64,000 nucleotides of DNA from Amycolatopsis sulphurea (lineage in GTDB: Bacteria > Actinomycetota > Actinomycetes > Mycobacteriales > Pseudonocardiaceae). Positions 28,120 through 37,652 of this stretch are shown one piece after another. Below the pieces are notes generated by a model. It did not search any database, was not told where the DNA came from, and saw nothing but the letters and a program-made list of their open reading frames with translations. Where the stretch lies: NCBI RefSeq assembly GCF_002564045.1, contig NZ_PDJK01000002.1, forward strand, positions 248,001 through 312,000, read 5' to 3'. Each line of letters opens with the position of its first letter. Position 1 is the first letter of the stretch. The translations under genes and the position numbers were made by a program.

Positions 28120-29499
28120 TCAACCGCCGACCACCTCGTATACCCCGGCAACCATCGCCACGAACGGCACCAGCGCGAGCAGCACCAGAAACTCCGCGAC
28201 ATCCAGAACCCGCGACCAATACGGCGAACGCACCCCACGCGCCACCCGCGTCGCGTACGCCAGGCACACGACCGCAGCGAGCACCACGGCCAGCCCGGCC
28301 GTGAGCAGGGCGACGCGCTGGCCGCTCGCGATCAGCCAGCCACCGGCGCCCAGCAGCGTGAGCAGGCCGAATCCGGCCAGCACCAGACGTTGTGTACGGC
28401 CCGCGTACGAACGGGACCGTTGGAGCCAAGCCGAACCCACCAGCGCGGCGAGCCCGGCCTCCCACGCGCCGCCGGTCGCCAGCACGGCGGCGGAGCCGGC
28501 CACGACCAGTCCCAAGGCGACCAGCAGGCCGGTCAGCAACGCCTGCGCGTGCGTAGTCCGGCCTGCCATGTCAGCGCCGAGAGACGGCTGTTCGTTGGCA
28601 CGGAACGATTCCATGTCGTCCGGCACGCGCGGCAGCGGCAACCGGCCGAGCCGTAGGGCGAGCATCGGCGCAGCCGCAGCCAGGGCCGTCGCGAGCACTG
28701 CCGTCACGGCCGCAGCCGCCATCGGCCGCACCCCGGCGACCAGTACGATCCCGGTGGCGATCGCTCCGATCGCGGCCGCCCCGGTGACCGCGACGAAAAA
28801 CGGCAGCCGATCAGCGACTGTGACCGCGGCCAGCACGCCGTACACAGTCACAGCGGCCAATCCGGCGGCGAGTGGTCCGGCTTTCAGAGAGAACAGCGGA
28901 TTCGGCGGCAGCACGGACATCCCGGCCAGCAGAGCCACGCCGACGCCCGCGAGTACCCCGGCCGCCCCCGCGCCCGAATCGCCGTACGCGCGGCTCAGCG
29001 CGCCCCCAGCGAGCAGCAGCACCAGCGCGAGCAACCCGGTGCAAATCGGCGCAAGGACACTGCCCTCGGTCGCGGCCTGCACCAGTACCCCGCCGGCGAG
29101 CAGGAGCACCGCGGCGGCTGCAATACCGGTCCGCCGCGCGATTTTCGGTCCCCACGTGGTCGACGTGGACTCGCCCACGCTCGCGATCGAGTCCACGACG
29201 TCGTCGAACAGCAGTGGCCCCCGTGGACGTTCGCGCGGGGTCAGGTGCAGTACCTCACCGTCGCGGACCTGCGCCGCGGCGACGGTCAGCCCGAGTGCCA
29301 GAGACGCCCCGCCGAGCCGGGACAGCACCCAGCCCGGATGTTCGGCCGGCGCCTGCCCTGTCGCACCGGCGAGCCGCACCAGCTGCGGGACCAACTCGGC
29401 GAACGTGCTCTGCTGTGGCAGCGCGACGTCGACCCGGGCACGTGGGGTCACGATGGTCACCCGCCGGGTCGATCCGGCGAGCCCGGCCGGGGCGCTCAC
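28120..29499 (-). CDS. eccD: Type VII secretion channel protein EccD
   Basis: 459 residues: an N-terminal ubiquitin-like YukD domain (RVTIVTPRARVDVALPQQST...GEVLHLTPRERPRGPLLFDDVVDSI) and about eleven membrane helices. EccD dimers form the inner-membrane channel of ESX complexes. The GTG start at 29499 overlaps the YbaB-like gene (GTGA). It is the last gene of a six-gene minus-strand run from 33429. Confidence 0.92.
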   Translation of the reverse strand: MSAPAGLAGSTRRVTIVTPRARVDVALPQQSTFAELVPQLVRLAGATGQAPAEHPGWVLSRLGGASLALGLTVAAAQVRDGEVLHLTPRERPRGPLLFDDVVDSIASVGESTSTTWGPKIARRTGIAAAAVLLLAGGVLVQAATEGSVLAPICTGLLALVLLLAGGALSRAYGDSGAGAAGVLAGVGVALLAGMSVLPPNPLFSLKAGPLAAGLAAVTVYGVLAAVTVADRLPFFVAVTGAAAIGAIATGIVLVAGVRPMAAAAVTAVLATALAAAAPMLALRLGRLPLPRVPDDMESFRANEQPSLGADMAGRTTHAQALLTGLLVALGLVVAGSAAVLATGGAWEAGLAALVGSAWLQRSRSYAGRTQRLVLAGFGLLTLLGAGGWLIASGQRVALLTAGLAVVLAAVVCLAYATRVARGVRSPYWSRVLDVAEFLVLLALVPFVAMVAGVYEVVGG

Positions 29500-29819
29500 T
29501 CGGGCGTCCTGGCCGCCTCGATCACCGTGGCGAACTTCGCGCTGCTCGCCTCGGCGAGCTTCTGCAGGCCCGCGTTCACCGCCTCCAGCACGATCTCCGA
29601 CACCGTGCGGGCATCGTACTCACGAATCGCGCGCGGATCGATGTCCACCGAGGTGAATCGCCCGTCGCCGCGCAGGGTCACGGTGACCTCGTTCTGCCGC
29701 GAGGCCGCCTTGACCTCCATCGCCTCGACGGAACGCTGAATCCGCCGCACCTGCTCGGTCTGGCGGCGGACCTGCGCCAGCAGATCGTCCACATCCGGCG
29801 CGGCATACGGGTCGGTCAC
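29496..29819 (-). CDS. YbaB/EbfC-family protein in the T7SS locus
   Basis: 107 residues: an N-terminal helix (VDDLLAQVRRQTEQVRRIQRS), a central beta segment (NEVTVTLRGDGRFTSVDIDP) and a C-terminal helix, the YbaB/EbfC nucleoid-associated fold. Similar proteins occur in actinobacterial ESX loci (for example EspL). Both ends overlap neighbours by 4 nt, so it is tightly co-translated with eccD. A DNA-binding or chaperone role is inference. Confidence 0.8.
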   Translation of the reverse strand: MTDPYAAPDVDDLLAQVRRQTEQVRRIQRSVEAMEVKAASRQNEVTVTLRGDGRFTSVDIDPRAIREYDARTVSEIVLEAVNAGLQKLAEASSAKFATVIEAARTPE

Positions 29820-30301
29820 GATTGTTCTCCTTCTCCTGCAAGGGTTTTCCGGCGGACGTGCACACTCGCGACGAAGTGCCGGAAGTCCGGAACGAGCCGG
29901 GCTGCGGCCTCGCCGGAAGCGGTGAGCACCAGTTCGAGCACTACTCGCCCGTCCGGGCCGGGCACGGTCAGGTGCACCTGGACCTGCCGCAGCTCAAGGC
30001 CTTCACCGGTCCGCAGCCGCAGTGTCTGGGTCAGGCCGGGTGCGGGCGGGGCGCCGACCGCCCGCCGGTCGACGACGTCCACGGCCGCGGTGGCCTGGGC
30101 GAGCCGCTCCACTGCCTCGTCGGCGATTTCCTCCAGTGACGCGGGATCCGGCCGTTGCCGCACGCCGAGGGTGAGGTTCGCGGTGAACTCCGCACCGGGC
30201 TCGGGCCGCACGGCGACGAACACCGGCCCCGGTTCCTCCGGCTCGACCGGCGTCCACCCCTCGGGGACGTCGAACCCGAGCGGGAGCGTCACGGTGTTCA
30301 C
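29816..30301 (-). CDS. T7SS-associated protein, LpqN-like fold, function unknown
   Basis: 161 residues starting VNTVTLPLGFDVPEGWTPVEP. The pattern LGFDVPEGW...TANLTLGVRQRP..SLEEIADEAVERL...ELVLTASGEAA..LVPDFRHFVASV resembles LpqN/DUF1795-like (PsbP-fold) proteins but without a signal peptide or lipobox. I chose the second of two adjacent GTG codons because it overlaps the upstream stop as GTGA. It is co-translated with the genes on either side. Role unknown; association with secretion comes from context. Confidence 0.6.
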   Translation of the reverse strand: MNTVTLPLGFDVPEGWTPVEPEEPGPVFVAVRPEPGAEFTANLTLGVRQRPDPASLEEIADEAVERLAQATAAVDVVDRRAVGAPPAPGLTQTLRLRTGEGLELRQVQVHLTVPGPDGRVVLELVLTASGEAAARLVPDFRHFVASVHVRRKTLAGEGEQS

Positions 30302-31650
30302 CACGAACCCACGTACTGGACGGCGCCATCCCACGCCTGGCCCACCGCGTCGGCGGCCTGTCCCGCCGCGTCGCCGACCGCGTCCACCGCGGCACCGCCG
30401 TACTCGCCGATGGTGTGGCCGAGTTTGGGCAGGTCGATGTCGATGTTCGCGCCGACGCCCGCGCCGAGCCCTACCGCGACGCCGGCTTTGAAGTTGACCT
30501 TGATGTGCCCGGCGTCGTACACCGCCTGGCCGTCGAGCTGCGCACCGAGGCCGTACTGCAGGGTGCCGTTCGCGCCGACGCCGATCCCGGCGACATCCGC
30601 CGCGACCTCGCCTTCGAGTTTGCCGCCGACGAAGACGTTGCCGTGCAAGCCGAATCCGTGCGCACCGCCCTGCAGGGAACCGCTCGCCTCGCCACCTGCG
30701 AACAAGGTTCCCTTCGCGCCGGCTTCGGCGACTCCGTAGGCCGCCTTGCCTTCGAGTTCTTTGTGGACGGCCGCAAGCTCGGTGTGCCCGGACACTTTGC
30801 CGTCCCAGCCGGACGAAGTGATCTTCCCGTCGTACTCCGGGGAGAACCCGTCCTGATCGTGCTGCAGCTTCGCGTAGGTGATCTCGGTGTTCCGCGCGAG
30901 CTTGTCCCGGACGCCTTCGGGCTCCGGCCTGCCGAACGGGGTATCGGCCTTCTTCGGCGCGCGAGTGCCCTCCAAACCGTTCCAGGTCAGCTTCTTCCAG
31001 CCGGAATTGCCGAACCAGGACGGCGCACTCCGAGGCCGTTTACGACCGTCGAGCGGCTCCCCGTTGAGCCAGTGCAACGGGCCGGCGCCCTTCTTGCCCA
31101 GCTCGTACTCCAGCCGGCCGGCGCCTTCTCCGGGGAACAGTTGCGCAATCGCTTCCGACAGCTCGTCGGCCACCTGCTTCGCCGCGCCAACAGCCTGTTC
31201 CCCGAGGCTCCTGGCCGCGGAGATGAACGCGCCCACAGCGTTCGGGTCGGCCGCGCGCGCCTGGCTGGTCAGCTGTGCGGCGTACTGATCGACCTGCGCG
31301 AGTACGGAGTCGACTGCGGCGCGCGCGGATTGCAGCAGCTGGCTCGCACTGGACAGTCGTTTGCCTTGCTCCGCCAGCTTTGTACCGTCTTCGCGGAGCT
31401 CATGCGCCGAATCCCGCGTGACGGCTGCGTACGCCTCGTACGCAGCGCCATACCAGTCAGCATGCAGCGCGCTGGCCGCGTCGGCGATCTCGGTAGCCTT
31501 CGTGGTGACCGTGGTTGCGTTGGTGGCACAGCGATTCGAGGCCGCCACAAGCGCGGCCGGGTCACCCGTGACCCGGCGCTGATACTCGACCAGCACGTGA
31601 CGGTAGTTCGACAGCACCGCACTGACGACCCCGGACGCGTCGACGGCCAC
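30298..31650 (-). CDS. Large WXG100-like protein with Gly-rich C-terminal domain; candidate T7SS substrate
   Basis: 450 residues. Residues ~1-135 are helical and WXG100-like (ALHADWYGAAYEAYAAV, turn and second helix). A Pro/charged middle contains LEYELGKKGAGPLHWLNGEPL. Residues ~270-440 are a Gly/Ala-rich domain of alternating hydrophobic strands (SGSLQGGAHGFGLHGNVFVG; LYGLGAQLDGQ-like; KAGVAVGLGAGVGANIDIDL). No signal peptide. The layout resembles polymorphic-toxin-type ESX substrates, but no enzymatic toxin motif is visible, and a membrane-active or structural role is equally possible. The start is 3 nt after the preceding stop. Confidence 0.6.
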   Translation of the reverse strand: MAVDASGVVSAVLSNYRHVLVEYQRRVTGDPAALVAASNRCATNATTVTTKATEIADAASALHADWYGAAYEAYAAVTRDSAHELREDGTKLAEQGKRLSSASQLLQSARAAVDSVLAQVDQYAAQLTSQARAADPNAVGAFISAARSLGEQAVGAAKQVADELSEAIAQLFPGEGAGRLEYELGKKGAGPLHWLNGEPLDGRKRPRSAPSWFGNSGWKKLTWNGLEGTRAPKKADTPFGRPEPEGVRDKLARNTEITYAKLQHDQDGFSPEYDGKITSSGWDGKVSGHTELAAVHKELEGKAAYGVAEAGAKGTLFAGGEASGSLQGGAHGFGLHGNVFVGGKLEGEVAADVAGIGVGANGTLQYGLGAQLDGQAVYDAGHIKVNFKAGVAVGLGAGVGANIDIDLPKLGHTIGEYGGAAVDAVGDAAGQAADAVGQAWDGAVQYVGSW

Positions 31651-31653
31651 CGG

Positions 31654-32640
31654 CTACGCGCCCTTCGCGTCGATGTCGACGTGCTGCCGGAAGTGCGTGC
31701 CGTTGTAGGTGAGGTCGAGATCGATGTCGAGATCCTGCCCGGCCGGAGCCTCCACAGTGGACTGCCCGGTGGACAGGTCCGTGTGGATCACGATCTCGTC
31801 CGGAGACACCGGCTGGGCAGGCGAAACAGGCGCGGAAGGCACCGGATCCACCGGAATCCAGCTGTTCGCGAAGTTCGGCTGCTGCCCCGCCGATCCGCTC
31901 TGGCCGGCCCCGCCGAGCGCCGGCGGCGTGTAGTTCGTGAACGACGGCACGCCACCACCGGAGCCCCCGGCGGTCGTCTGCTGCCCGGCCGCGCTGGCCA
32001 CAGGCGCGGGCGACTGCGGCGCGGTCACCGGCGTCGCCGACACCGCGGCGTTGCCGGCGGCCGGGTTCCCGGTGTCCCCACCGTCGAAGAGCTTCTCAAT
32101 GTCCCCGATGATCTGCCCGACCTGGGTGATCTGGTTCGCCAGGTCACCGGCGCCGAGTGCCTTGAGCAGGCCGCCGATCGCGGTGATGAACGCGCGCAGC
32201 GAAGCACTGGTAGAGCTGGACAACGCGACCGCCGCGCCGTAGGTCCACCAGTTCGACATGAGCGAGGCGACCGTGGGATTCACCGCCGAGACCACCGCCC
32301 GGTAGGCCTCCTGCGCGGTCTTCACCAGCGTGCCGGAGACGCCGAGCAGTTCGGCGCCCTTCTCCAGCACCGAGATGATCTTGGCCAGCTGGTCGAGCGA
32401 GTCGGAGATCTTCTTCAGCGCCGATGCCGAGGCCGCCCCGGACCACACCTTGCCCAACTGGTCGGCGGCCTTGGTCAGCTCGTGGTGCAGTGAGACCAGT
32501 TCGGTCGCCTTGTGCAGCAGATCCAGTACGTGCTGGGCGATCTGGTCCGGCTGCCCGGTGAGGATCTGCGGGAGCACCGTGATCGGGCCACCGGAGGACG
32601 CGGTCGCGTCCATCGCGCTGGAGTTCGGGAACGTCGGCAT
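31654..32640 (-). CDS. WXG-like helical protein with Pro/Gly linker; candidate T7SS substrate
   Basis: 328 residues from ATG 32640, ribosome site GTGAGGTCC. Residues ~25-185 are helical, with a W-S-G turn (LGKVWSGAASASALKKISDSL) and a long amphipathic stretch. Residues ~185-285 are a Gly/Ser/Pro/Ala linker. The last ~40 residues form a small beta-like segment (EIVIHTDLSTGQ; DLDIDLDLTYNGTHFRQHVDID). No signal peptide. It is three bases from the next gene. Export is inferred from the WXG-like hairpin and locus. Confidence 0.6.
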   Translation of the reverse strand: MPTFPNSSAMDATASSGGPITVLPQILTGQPDQIAQHVLDLLHKATELVSLHHELTKAADQLGKVWSGAASASALKKISDSLDQLAKIISVLEKGAELLGVSGTLVKTAQEAYRAVVSAVNPTVASLMSNWWTYGAAVALSSSTSASLRAFITAIGGLLKALGAGDLANQITQVGQIIGDIEKLFDGGDTGNPAAGNAAVSATPVTAPQSPAPVASAAGQQTTAGGSGGGVPSFTNYTPPALGGAGQSGSAGQQPNFANSWIPVDPVPSAPVSPAQPVSPDEIVIHTDLSTGQSTVEAPAGQDLDIDLDLTYNGTHFRQHVDIDAKGA

Positions 32641-32670
32641 CGGACCTCACTTGATCGGGGTTCGGGATGG

Positions 32671-33429
32671 TCAGGCGGAGACCGGCCGGTAGACGCTGAG
32701 CCGGGCCGGCCCACCGAGGTTCGGGTCGACGGGGCCGTGGTTGTAGAGCACGCCGCCCTCGCCGGCGACGCCGATGACCGGGCTGTCGGCCGCGGATCGC
32801 AGTGGCTGCACCACCACGACGTCGCCGCCGTGCACGCCGCCGGGAACGTCGCCGAAGGTGCGCGCGGTTCCCGCGTAGACCTCGATCAGCCCGACCCGCG
32901 CCTGATTCCGCGCGTCTCCGGCCAGCCAGTCGTTGAAGTCCGCGACGTCACGGAACCGCGCGCCGGTCACCGGCTGCTCGGCGAGGCTCGCGTCGCCGAG
33001 GTACCGCAGCACGTTGCCGACCGAGCCGGGTTCGCCGTGCGCGCCCGCACTGTCGGTGACCGCCAGCGCGGCCAGCTGCGCGGCGTGCGGACTACCCCAG
33101 ATCGACGCAGACGCCGGCGTCGGCGAGCCCCCGTAACCACGCGCCACCGCTTCGTCCGCTGCCTGGTAGGCCTCGGCTGTGCGCTTGACCAGCCCGTTGA
33201 TCTCCTGCAACAGCTGCAGCAGCGTGCGCACGGCGGTCACCTGGTGGCTGTGCAGGGCCGCGTTCGCCGCCGCGACGGCGCTGCCGAACCCGGCGAACGA
33301 CGCGGGCTGCACCACGAGTCTTTCCAGGTCGGCGAGCGTGTTGAGGCCGTGCGCGAGGATCCCGCCCACATTGCCCGCTCCTGCGTGCATGGCCTCCGGC
33401 TCGGCCCGGTACTCGCCGGTCCCGCCCAT
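32671..33429 (-). CDS. T7SS-associated protein with WXG-like N-terminus, unknown C-terminal domain
   Basis: 252 residues from ATG 33429, behind GGAGGCAGGC. Residues 1-110 are a helical hairpin (AEPEAMHAGAGNVGGILAHG; HSHQVTAVRTLLQLLQEING). A linker leads to a globular part (FRDVADFNDWLAGDARNQAR; VGLIEVYAGTARTFGDVPGG) of no recognised family. It is the first gene of the minus-strand run to eccD and diverges from eccC. Substrate or chaperone role is not decided by the sequence. Confidence 0.6.
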   Translation of the reverse strand: MGGTGEYRAEPEAMHAGAGNVGGILAHGLNTLADLERLVVQPASFAGFGSAVAAANAALHSHQVTAVRTLLQLLQEINGLVKRTAEAYQAADEAVARGYGGSPTPASASIWGSPHAAQLAALAVTDSAGAHGEPGSVGNVLRYLGDASLAEQPVTGARFRDVADFNDWLAGDARNQARVGLIEVYAGTARTFGDVPGGVHGGDVVVVQPLRSAADSPVIGVAGEGGVLYNHGPVDPNLGGPARLSVYRPVSA

Positions 33430-33539
33430 GCCTGCCTCCGATCCGTGCTCCTCGGCCCGAGGGTAGGTTCGGGCCGCCGGGCGAGCGGACGGCAAAAGTA
33501 CCCACCGCGAGGGACGGCGCGGTGGCCAAAATACGGGGC

Positions 33540-36500
33540 ATGAGCACCACCCGTGACCGGCTCGGCCTCGACGGGCAGCCCGGCGAGATCCTGCTGCAGC
33601 CGCCGCCGATGCTGCCCAGGAGCGGCTCCGGCGGGATGCTCCAGCTGATGATGTTCCTGCCGATGATGCTCGGCATGGGCGCCATGTCGTTCGTCTACAT
33701 CGGACGCGATGGCGGCGTGATGACCTGGATCTTCGGCGCGCTGTTCGTGGCCGCGATGGCCGGCATGATCGTCATGTCGCTGGGCCGGGGCGGGATGGCG
33801 AAGAAGGCGCAGATCAACGAGGAGCGCCGCGACTACCAGCGTTATCTCGCCGGTCTGCGCACGCGGGTGCGCGCGGTCGCCGACGGCCAGCGGGCGACGC
33901 TGATCGCGCGGCAGCCGGACCCGGCGGACCTGTGGGCCTACGTCGAGACCGACCAGCACTGGGACCGCCGCCGCGGTGACCGTGGGTTCGCGATGGTCCG
34001 TGCGGCGACCGGTCCCCAGCCGCTCGCGACGCCGCTGCGTGCCCCGCAGATCGCCCCGCTGGAAGAGCTGGACCCGGTCTCGTCGACGAACCTCAAGCAC
34101 TTCATCCAGACCTTCTCCACCGTCGAAGGCCTGCCGGTCTCGGTCTCCTTACGCTCATACGCGGCCGCTTCGCTGTCCGGCCGCCGCCCCGATGTGCTGG
34201 GGCTGGCCCGCGCACTGTTGGCCCAGCTGGTGACGTTCCACGCACCCACCGACCTGCGGGTGGCGTTCTGCGTCCATCCCGGCCGGGCACACGACTGGGA
34301 GTGGGCGAAGTGGCTGCCGCACGCCACCGCGCGCGCCCTCCCGGACGCGACCGGCCCGCGCCGTCTGTTCGCCGCGGACGCCGCGGAGCTGGCCCGGCTG
34401 CTCGGCCCGGACCTCGGCGAGCGCCCGGCGTTCAGCCGTCGCGGCGGCTCTTCGGACCTGCCACACGTGGTGCTGGTGGCCGACGGCGGCGACACACACA
34501 ACGAGCCGCGGCTACTCGCCGAAGAAGGCAGGCTGGGCGTCACAGTGCTGGAGGTCGGCGCCGAACGACCCCGTGTCACCTCGACCGAACGGCTGTTGAG
34601 CCTGCACGTCGACCCGGAACAGCTCGGCATGGTGGTACTCGACGGCGGCGAAGCGAGGCTGGGTTTCCTCGGCACCCCGGATCGGCTCGACCACGGCGCG
34701 GCCGAAGCACTGGCCAGGACGCTGACACCGTTGCACCAAGGTGCCGCTGTGGTCGGGGAGAAGCCGATGCCGGCCACCTTCGGACTGGCCGGGCTGCTCG
34801 GCATCGGCGACCCGCGCGACCTCGATCCGGCGGTGACCTGGGCCACGCGCCCGGCTCGCGACCGGCTGCGCATCCCGCTCGGCGTGAGCCCGGACGGCCG
34901 CCCGGTGGAGCTGGACCTCAAGGAATCCGCGGAAGACGGGATGGGGCCGCACGGGCTGGTGATCGGCGCGACCGGCTCGGGCAAGAGCGAACTGCTGCGC
35001 ACCCTCGTCACCGCCCTCGCCGTCACGCATTCCTCGGAAACGCTGAACCTGGCGTTGATCGACTTCAAGGGCGGCGCCACGTTCGCGGGCATGACCAGGC
35101 TGCCGCACACCTGCGCGGTGATCACGAACCTGTCCGACGACCTCGCGCTCGTCGACCGGATGGCGGACGCGCTCAACGGTGAGCTGCTGCGGCGGCAGGA
35201 ATTGCTCCACGCGGCGGGCACCTACGCCTCGGTGCGCGACTACGAGAAGGCCCGCGCGGGCGGTGCGCCGCTGCAGCCGTTGCCGTCCCTGCTGGTGATC
35301 ATCGACGAGTTCTCCGAACTGCTCTCGTCCCGGCCGGAATTCATCGACCTGTTCGTGGCGATCGGACGGCTGGGCCGTTCGCTGGGCATTCACCTGCTGC
35401 TGGCCTCGCAACGACTGGAGGAAGGCCGGCTGCGCGGGCTCGACTCGCACCTCTCCTACCGGATCGGGCTGCGCACGTTCTCCGCCGCGGAAAGCCGTGC
35501 GGTGCTGGGCGTCGCGGACGCCTACCAGTTGCCGCCGGTGCCCGGCTCGGCGTATCTGAAGGCGGACACCGACACGCTCATCCGGCTCAAAGCCGCTTAC
35601 GTGTCCGGGGAACTGCCGCCGCGCACCCGGATCGTGCGCGAGGGCGGGCAGCAACTCGGCGTGCTGCCGTTCACGCTGGCCCCGGTTGAGGTCCCGGTCG
35701 CCGCCGAGCCGGCCGGCGCGGAGCCGGAGGAGCGCACCGGCGAGACCATCATGGGCGCCATGCTGTCGCGTTTGGACGGTCGAGGCCCGGAGGCGCACCA
35801 GATCTGGCTGCCGCCGCTGGCCGAGCCGCCCACAGTGGACCAACTGCTCCCGCCGCTGGGCGAGGACCCCGAGCGTGGACTGTGCCCGCTCGGCTGGGGT
35901 GGGAACGGAAAGCTGACCGTGCCGGTGGCGCTGGTGGACAAGCCGTTCGAACAACGCCGCGACCTGCTGTGGGCGGATTTCTCCGGTGCCGCCGGCAACG
36001 CGGTGCTCGTCGGCGCACCGCAAAGCGGCAAGTCGACACTGATGAAGACGATCGCCGCGGTGCTCGCCCTCACGCATACCCCGGCCGAGGCGCAGTTCTT
36101 CGTGCTGGACATGGGCGGTGGCGCACTGGCCCCGATCGCCGGGCTGCCGCACGTCTCGGGCTACGCCACCCGGCGCGACGCGCAGCGCTGCCGCCGCGTG
36201 GTGGCCGAGCTGACGACGCTGCTCGAACAACGCGAGGAGTTCTTCGCCGCGCACGGAATCGAGTCGATGGCCTCGTTCCGGGAGCGGCGTGGCGAGTTCA
36301 CCGAGAGCACGGACGGCCGCGAGTTCGGCGACGTGTTCTTGTTCGTGGACAACTGGACGACCATCCGGCAGGAATACGAACGGCTGGAGGAGCAGATCAC
36401 CGGGCTGGCCGCGCGCGGGCTCGGGTTCGGCATCCACGTGATCGTGTCGCTGAACCAGTGGATCGGCGCGCGGGCCCCCCTGCGCGACGCCATCGGCACC

Positions 36501-37487
36501 CGGTTCGAACTGCGTCTGGGCGATCCGGCGGACTCGGTGATCGACCGCAAGGTGGCCCAGAACGTGCCCGCCGACCGGCCCGGGCGCGGCCTCACCGCGG
36601 AGAAGCTGCACTTCCTCGCCGCCCTCCCGCGAGTGGACGGCGACCAGCGGCCCGGCACGCTCGGCACCGGCGGGCTCGATCTCGTCCGCCGGGTCGAAGC
36701 CGCGTGGCCCGGCAGCCGCGCGCCGCGGATCCGGCTGCTGCCCGCCGAGGTGCCGCTGGATTCGCTCCCCGCCGCGCCGGAGGGCCGGATCACGGTGGGG
36801 CTGGCGGAATCCACGTTGCGCCCGGTCCAGCTGGACTTCCGGACCGACCCGCACTTCCTCGCGTTCGGCGACGTCGAATCGGGCAAGAGCGCGCTGCTGC
36901 GGGCACTCGTCACCGGCCTGTGCGCGAAATACTCCCCGGCCGAAGCGCTGATCCTCGTCGGCGACTACCGCCGTGGGCTGCTCGGCGTGGTCGACGAGCC
37001 GCACCTGCTCGGCTACGCGGGTGCGGAGAACACACTGACCGATCTGGTCGGCCAGTGCGCCACGGCGATGCGCAACCGCCTGCCCGGCCCGGAGGTCACC
37101 CCGGAACAGCTGCGCACCCGTTCCTGGTGGCGCGGCCCGGAGCTGTACGTGGTGATCGACGATTACGAACTCGTCGCCACCACCGGCCGGAACCCGTTGT
37201 CGCCGCTCATGGAATTCCTGCCCCAGGCCAGGGATATCGGCCTGCACCTGATCCTCGCCCGTGCCTCCGGCGGCGCCGGGCGCGGGCTGTTCGAACCGGT
37301 GCTGCAGCGGGTGCGCGAACTCGGCTCACCGGGCGTGGTGCTGTCCGGGACGAAGGACGAGGGCGTGCTGCTCGGCGACGTGAAGCCGTCCCCGCAGCCG
37401 GCGGGCCGCGGCACGCTGGTCTCCCGGCGGCACGGTACGGAATTGATTCAGGTGGCATGGACGAAGCCTGCGGACGGGCTGGGGTGA
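33540..37487 (+). CDS. eccC: Type VII secretion ATPase EccC
   Basis: The motor of the ESX system, 1315 residues in one chain. Two membrane helices near the N-terminus (MLQLMMFLPMMLGMGAMSFV; VMTWIFGALFVAAMAGMIVM) precede three FtsK/SpoIIIE-type ATPase domains. Walker A motifs are GATGSGKS (~residue 476), GAPQSGKS (~824) and GDVESGKS (~1110); Walker B are LLVIIDEFSEL, VFLFVDNW and LYVVIDDYEL, so only the first has the standard DE pair. EccC recognises substrate tails. ATG 33540 fits family N-termini; GTG 33522 is an alternative. Confidence 0.95.
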   Translation: MSTTRDRLGLDGQPGEILLQPPPMLPRSGSGGMLQLMMFLPMMLGMGAMSFVYIGRDGGVMTWIFGALFVAAMAGMIVMSLGRGGMAKKAQINEERRDYQRYLAGLRTRVRAVADGQRATLIARQPDPADLWAYVETDQHWDRRRGDRGFAMVRAATGPQPLATPLRAPQIAPLEELDPVSSTNLKHFIQTFSTVEGLPVSVSLRSYAAASLSGRRPDVLGLARALLAQLVTFHAPTDLRVAFCVHPGRAHDWEWAKWLPHATARALPDATGPRRLFAADAAELARLLGPDLGERPAFSRRGGSSDLPHVVLVADGGDTHNEPRLLAEEGRLGVTVLEVGAERPRVTSTERLLSLHVDPEQLGMVVLDGGEARLGFLGTPDRLDHGAAEALARTLTPLHQGAAVVGEKPMPATFGLAGLLGIGDPRDLDPAVTWATRPARDRLRIPLGVSPDGRPVELDLKESAEDGMGPHGLVIGATGSGKSELLRTLVTALAVTHSSETLNLALIDFKGGATFAGMTRLPHTCAVITNLSDDLALVDRMADALNGELLRRQELLHAAGTYASVRDYEKARAGGAPLQPLPSLLVIIDEFSELLSSRPEFIDLFVAIGRLGRSLGIHLLLASQRLEEGRLRGLDSHLSYRIGLRTFSAAESRAVLGVADAYQLPPVPGSAYLKADTDTLIRLKAAYVSGELPPRTRIVREGGQQLGVLPFTLAPVEVPVAAEPAGAEPEERTGETIMGAMLSRLDGRGPEAHQIWLPPLAEPPTVDQLLPPLGEDPERGLCPLGWGGNGKLTVPVALVDKPFEQRRDLLWADFSGAAGNAVLVGAPQSGKSTLMKTIAAVLALTHTPAEAQFFVLDMGGGALAPIAGLPHVSGYATRRDAQRCRRVVAELTTLLEQREEFFAAHGIESMASFRERRGEFTESTDGREFGDVFLFVDNWTTIRQEYERLEEQITGLAARGLGFGIHVIVSLNQWIGARAPLRDAIGTRFELRLGDPADSVIDRKVAQNVPADRPGRGLTAEKLHFLAALPRVDGDQRPGTLGTGGLDLVRRVEAAWPGSRAPRIRLLPAEVPLDSLPAAPEGRITVGLAESTLRPVQLDFRTDPHFLAFGDVESGKSALLRALVTGLCAKYSPAEALILVGDYRRGLLGVVDEPHLLGYAGAENTLTDLVGQCATAMRNRLPGPEVTPEQLRTRSWWRGPELYVVIDDYELVATTGRNPLSPLMEFLPQARDIGLHLILARASGGAGRGLFEPVLQRVRELGSPGVVLSGTKDEGVLLGDVKPSPQPAGRGTLVSRRHGTELIQVAWTKPADGLG

Positions 37488-37652
37488 GGGCTTCCGTTCC
37501 GAACGTCCACAAGCGACAGTAGCGGGCGGGCGGACCCCCACTACTCCGAATGGCCCACGACGGACGCCGGTCGGGAACCCGACTTCAGTAGGTTATCCGG
37601 TTTCCAACATAGACCTACGGTTGGGAAATCATTTCCTACGGAAGGATCGCCC

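Noticed and set aside
30298..33429. Toxin-immunity pair in the T7SS locus
   Set aside because: No catalytic toxin motif and no convincing immunity gene could be identified, so only a candidate-substrate call is made.
34512..37247. Long minus-strand open frame opposite eccC
   Set aside because: Antisense of a certain EccC gene; composition is GC-frame artefact.
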